A stretch of 64,000 bases of DNA from Candidatus Saccharicenans sp. (GTDB taxonomy: Bacteria; Acidobacteriota; Aminicenantia; Aminicenantales; Saccharicenantaceae), in contig JASEIU010000005.1 in the NCBI GenBank assembly GCA_030017715.1, forward strand, positions 176,769-240,768. The letters are read 5' to 3'. The notes beneath the pieces are model-generated. The model saw nothing but the letters and a program-made list of their open reading frames with translations. It searched no databases and had not been told where the DNA came from. The position numbers and the translations under genes were made by a program. Positions 60,604 to 64,000 of the stretch are shown one piece after another (position 1 is the stretch's first letter; each line of letters opens with the position of its first letter).

Positions 60604-63150
60604 ATGACCAAGATTCAATCGATTGAGCTTAAGCAACTTGAAATTCTTCTGCGTCAGGTTCAGAAGCCGGGGCGATACACCGGCGGTGAGTGGAATCAGG
60701 TCAAAAAAGATCCGGCCTCAGTTAAGGTCAGGGTGGCCCTGGCTTTTCCCGAAGTCTATGAAATCGGCCTCTCTTATCTGGGGCAGAGAATCCTTTATGA
60801 CCAGCTTAACCGGCGAACCGAGGTTCTGGCCGAGCGGGTCTTTGCCCCCTGGCCGGATTTTGAAAGCCAGCTGCGCCAATCGGGTCTGCCTCTTTTTAGT
60901 CTGGAAAATAAAATTCCTCTCCATCAGTTTGATATCGTCGGTTTTTCTCTTCTTTACGAATTGAATTACACCAACCTGCTGACCATCCTTGACCTGGGAA
61001 AGGTGCCGCTGCTGGCCAGGAACCGGGAACCCGGCCAGCCGCTGGTAATCGCCGGAGGCCCGGCCGCCCTTAACCCTGAGCCGCTGGCCGACTTTATTGA
61101 TGTCTTTGCCTTCGGCGACGGTGAAGAGCTGATCAATGAAATTATTGACCGCTACCTGGAAGTTAAAGATAACCTAAAAGACCGGAACGAATTGCTTAAA
61201 AATCTGGCCGGCATCCGGGGGCTTTACATCCCTGCTTTTTACCAGGCCCGGCCGCAGCCGTTGAGCCCGCTGCTGGTGCCGCGTCCGCAGCCAGGGTTTG
61301 CGGAGCGAGTTGAAAAAAGGGTAGTTTATCCCCTGGAAAGAGCAGTCCCACCCGAAAGATATATTGTTTCCAATATCCAGAGCGTCTTTGACCGCCTTCA
61401 GGTCGAAGTGGCCCGGGGCTGCCCCCAGAATTGTCGATTCTGTCAGGCGGCCAGCCTCTATTTTCCCTACCGGCTGCGCCCGGCAGTCCAGACCATTGGG
61501 ACGGCCCGGCAGGGATTGAAGACCACCGGCTATGAGGACCTGTCGTTTAACGCCCTGTCTGTGGGCGACTATCCTTTCCTGGAAAAAACCCTGGACTGTC
61601 TGATGCCCTGCCTGGAAAACGAAAAAGTTGCCGTTTCGCTGCCCTCGCTGAGACCGGGGCGACTTTCGAGAAAAGTGGTGGAGAATATAGTTCGCCTCAG
61701 AAAAACAGGTTTTACCCTGGTGCCCGAAGCCGGGAGTGAACGATTGCGACGGGTTATAAACAAGAAAATTTCAGATGAGGAGTTGCTGACCGCGGCCGGT
61801 TATGCCTTTGAAAACGGCTGGAGACTGCTGAAACTTTATTTTATGATCGGCCTGCCGACCGAAACCGCCGAAGACCTGAAATCGATAATCGCTCTGATCG
61901 GACGGCTGGTTGAACTGGGTCGGAAAACTCTGGGCGCCCAGCCGGCCATTAACCTGAGCGTGTCTTCTTTCATCCCCAAACCGCATACCCCTTTTCAGTG
62001 GCTGGCCATGGATGAGGAGAAGTTGTTGCTGCAGAAACAGGAGTACATCAGAAGCAACATCGGCCGCTGGAAAAAAGTCGAACTGAAAGAACATCGGGTC
62101 AAGGCCTCAATTCTGGAAGCTGTATTTTCGAGAGGAGACAGGCGTCTGGGAAGTGCATTGCACCAGGCTTATCGGCTGGGAGCCCGTTTCGACGGCTGGC
62201 TGGACCAGTTCAATTTTGAGCTCTGGGAAGAAGCTTTCCAGAGTTCCGACCTTGATTATCATGATTATCTTAAAGCAATTCCCCTTGAAGCCGACCTTCC
62301 CTGGGATATCGTAAATATCGGCTTAAAAAAAGATTACCTGAAACAGGAGCTTCAGGCCGGCCTCGAAGCGAATTATACCGAATCCTGCCCGGAAAAAAAC
62401 TGTGCTGATTGTCTGGCCTGTGAATGGCCTGATTATAAAGCCAGGCCGGAAGAAGCTGATGGAATTCCGGTTATTGACACCCCGGCCGATGAACAAAAGG
62501 TCAACCGGCTTGTGGAACCGGTCAGATACCGGGCTGTCTACAGCAAATTCGGACCGGCCCGATTCATTTCTCACAACGACCTCCTCAATCATCTGGAACG
62601 AGCCTTCAGGCGGGCGGGGCTGAACCTGGCCTTTTCTCAAGGCTATCATCCCAAGATGTTGATGACTTACGCTCCGGCTCTGCCTCTGGGCCTGACGGCC
62701 AGGGCGGAGGTCATGGAATTCAGAGCGCTGGAAAATATGGATGAAACGGGATTCCTGGAAAAAATAAACGCCGTCTTGCCCGAAGGACTCAGGTTCGAAG
62801 CCCTGAAAAAATGCCAGGCTGATTGCCTGCCGCTGTCTCGTGATATAAGTGGTCTGGTCTATACTCTGGACCTGTCCGACCCTGAGATTTCCGACCTGGA
62901 AGAGCTGGAAAAGCGTCTGTCGGCAGAAAATCTGGAAAGGCTGACCGGAGTTTATCAGAACCGGGTGAAAGTCAAGCCTGACTGGCCGGCAAAAAAGCTC
63001 TGGTTTTTTATCGACTATGATTCCCGCCGGCCGACCAGAATTCAGGATGTGGTGGAAGAGCTTCTGGGCTTAAAAGGTTCAGTCTATCTGCTGACCAGGG
63101 AATATATTATCTTCGGCAACGGCCAGGATTCGCGTCCGCCGGCCGGATAA
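60604..63150 (+). CDS. Radical SAM protein fused to DUF2344
   Basis: An 848-residue protein of the TIGR03960-type radical SAM family with a C-terminal DUF2344 (TIGR03936) domain. An N-terminal B12-binding-like region (about 35-200) has VRVALAFPEVYEIGLSYLG and GGPAALNPEPLADFIDVFAFGDGE split into two. The radical SAM [4Fe-4S] motif is CPQNCRFC (Cys273, 277, 280). The C-terminal part (about 640-848) reads VYSKFGPARFISHNDLLNHLERAF, split, then SQGYHPKMLMTYAPALPLGL. These proteins are often beside rng/cafA (RNase G) or rplU/rpmA, which are not here. The reaction is unknown. It follows rodA by 23 bp. Confidence 0.92.
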   Translation: MTKIQSIELKQLEILLRQVQKPGRYTGGEWNQVKKDPASVKVRVALAFPEVYEIGLSYLGQRILYDQLNRRTEVLAERVFAPWPDFESQLRQSGLPLFSLENKIPLHQFDIVGFSLLYELNYTNLLTILDLGKVPLLARNREPGQPLVIAGGPAALNPEPLADFIDVFAFGDGEELINEIIDRYLEVKDNLKDRNELLKNLAGIRGLYIPAFYQARPQPLSPLLVPRPQPGFAERVEKRVVYPLERAVPPERYIVSNIQSVFDRLQVEVARGCPQNCRFCQAASLYFPYRLRPAVQTIGTARQGLKTTGYEDLSFNALSVGDYPFLEKTLDCLMPCLENEKVAVSLPSLRPGRLSRKVVENIVRLRKTGFTLVPEAGSERLRRVINKKISDEELLTAAGYAFENGWRLLKLYFMIGLPTETAEDLKSIIALIGRLVELGRKTLGAQPAINLSVSSFIPKPHTPFQWLAMDEEKLLLQKQEYIRSNIGRWKKVELKEHRVKASILEAVFSRGDRRLGSALHQAYRLGARFDGWLDQFNFELWEEAFQSSDLDYHDYLKAIPLEADLPWDIVNIGLKKDYLKQELQAGLEANYTESCPEKNCADCLACEWPDYKARPEEADGIPVIDTPADEQKVNRLVEPVRYRAVYSKFGPARFISHNDLLNHLERAFRRAGLNLAFSQGYHPKMLMTYAPALPLGLTARAEVMEFRALENMDETGFLEKINAVLPEGLRFEALKKCQADCLPLSRDISGLVYTLDLSDPEISDLEELEKRLSAENLERLTGVYQNRVKVKPDWPAKKLWFFIDYDSRRPTRIQDVVEELLGLKGSVYLLTREYIIFGNGQDSRPPAG

Positions 63151-63159
63151 ACCTGTCGC

Positions 63160-63864
63160 TCAACTGCCGGTCAGCCTGGAGCTGCGGACGATGCTACCAA
63201 GACCTTTCGGACCGCAACAAAGCCAGAGGTCAAGAGCCGACAGGTTGGCGATGAAATTGCCCCAGAATTGAGGGTAGGCCACCGGCTGATATTTAAGATA
63301 GACGATTTTTATCCCGGCTCCGGCCAAAGCCACGGGGTCCAGGTGGCGGTCGGCCAGATGGGGGAGAAGAACCTCTTCAGCGCCGACTTTTTTGGCCAGC
63401 TCAATCAACAGGTCAACTCCGCGGTTTTCAATCCCCAGCTCCGACTGCAACCTGAAATCGGTGGCAATTCCGAACTTCCTGGCCAGAAACCGGCTGCTGT
63501 CCAGGATCAGCTTAAGAAAATCCGTGCCTGAGTTGGAAATAATTTTTTCCAGGGCCTGGATAGTCGGTTCAAAATACAGCGAATGACCGTAATAGTGTTT
63601 GAGCAGGGCCAGGAATTTTTGCCCCCAGACTTCCGGCTGGAATATCCTCAGGTCTCGAATTCTCTGTCGGCCCAGCCCCTTTTTTCTGACCGGCACTGTT
63701 ATCCAGATTTCGCCCTGCGGCCCTTTCAGACGGTTGCGGTTGACAAAAGTAAAACCTCGAGCCAACAGGGTGCTGTCGAGAATTATCATCAGGTCAGAAT
63801 GGTATAGCCGACCGTAAAAACCGCCCCAGGGAATGAAAACCGGCTGGCTGAAGCTAATTCTCAT
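63160..63864 (-). CDS. WbqC-family protein
   Basis: A 234-residue protein that starts MRISFSQPVFIPWGGFYGRL, the WbqC pattern (usually QPxYFPWxGxF), followed by NRNRLKGPQGEIWITVPV and KHYYGHSLYFEPTI. WbqC-like proteins are often found in O-antigen or other surface-polysaccharide clusters, and their reaction is not established. A possible promoter (TTTATA, 17 bp, TAGAAT) lies upstream on the minus strand. It converges with the radical SAM gene, 9 bp apart. Confidence 0.85.
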   Translation of the reverse strand: MRISFSQPVFIPWGGFYGRLYHSDLMIILDSTLLARGFTFVNRNRLKGPQGEIWITVPVRKKGLGRQRIRDLRIFQPEVWGQKFLALLKHYYGHSLYFEPTIQALEKIISNSGTDFLKLILDSSRFLARKFGIATDFRLQSELGIENRGVDLLIELAKKVGAEEVLLPHLADRHLDPVALAGAGIKIVYLKYQPVAYPQFWGNFIANLSALDLWLCCGPKGLGSIVRSSRLTGS

Positions 63865-64000
63865 GGTCAGGCTTTATTAATAATTATTCTAACTCAGGCC
63901 GGGATATTTATAAAACCGGATTCGTAAGGCCAGGCCATTCGGCTTAAAGGTCGTTGGCAGATACATGGTATCCAGGCAGAGGGAAAAGTTTTTGATAGAG
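63865..64000. other. Right-edge region, possible end of another minus-strand gene
   Basis: On the minus strand an 18-codon frame runs from the window edge to a TAA at 63946-63944 (ending GYHVSANDL). It could be the C-terminus of the next upstream gene, but it is too short to identify. The rest is AT-rich. Confidence 0.2.

Noticed and set aside
1..64000. tRNA, rRNA, CRISPR, transposase and phage genes
   Set aside because: Both strands were read for T-loop and anticodon-arm patterns, regular direct repeats with spacers, and transposase or integrase motifs; none was found.

Overview
This 64 kb window is a chromosomal stretch of a diderm (outer-membrane-bearing) heterotrophic bacterium. It is moderately GC-rich by eye and densely packed, with genes on both strands. 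Signs of a diderm are an OmpA-type lipoprotein, several lipobox signal peptides, lgt and lspA, and a WbqC-like surface-polysaccharide gene. The mix of exported peptidases, an OPT peptide transporter, sugar-scavenging genes, a complete stretch of TCA enzymes and DUF5107-TPR and ChaN-PDZ proteins would suit a fermentative or peptidolytic lineage such as Aminicenantes or another Acidobacteria-related group. That placement is inference only, because no rRNA or tRNA gene is present to anchor it. No insertion sequence, phage, CRISPR array or plasmid function was found.

Layout. 1-11 kb: a truncated transglutaminase-like lipoprotein, a NamZ-type (DUF1343) muramidase lipoprotein, a divergent glutamine synthetase, and a minus-strand group of xylulokinase-like kinase, sodium:solute symporter, NagB and an atypical ROK protein. 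This looks like a sugar and amino-sugar (possibly muropeptide) salvage neighbourhood. 11-20 kb: an exported protein with EF-hand-like loops, fructose-1,6-bisphosphatase, a YitT membrane protein, an MFS transporter with a nitroreductase, and the TldE/TldD protease pair. 20-30 kb: nadC-nadB, then ileS-lspA-lgt-rluD with overlapping or touching ends, then an EF-G-like GTPase. 30-42 kb: exported and envelope proteins, namely an Ntn-hydrolase, a ChaN-PDZ protein, an M14 carboxypeptidase, an OmpA lipoprotein, a DUF5107-TPR lipoprotein, a metallo-beta-lactamase-fold protein and a GH36-like glycosidase. 42-49 kb: a TCA-cycle block (sucD, sucC, mdh, icd leftward; acnB rightward from a divergent promoter pair). 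49-55 kb: an SDR oxidoreductase, a small stand-alone translation-factor-like barrel, an M23 peptidase, def-fmt and an OPT transporter. 55-64 kb: the rod-shape cluster mreB-mreC-mreD-mrdA-rodA, a two-part radical SAM/DUF2344 protein and WbqC.

Regulation. Many intergenic regions carry good sigma70-like promoters (TTGACA-like, 17 or 18 bp spacer, TATAAT-like), often as divergent pairs, and several have an extended TGn -10. Two of them (nadC and def) put the -10 box only 8 and 6 bases before the start codon, which predicts leaderless mRNAs. One strong bidirectional rho-independent terminator separates mdh from sucC.

I did not find an unmistakable new system. The items most worth a second look are the predicted leaderless transcripts, the atypical ROK protein in the amino-sugar cluster, the orphan EF-hand-like exported protein, the ChaN-PDZ fusion among exported hydrolases, the stand-alone translation-factor barrel, and the inverted-repeat-bounded leader before the MFS gene.
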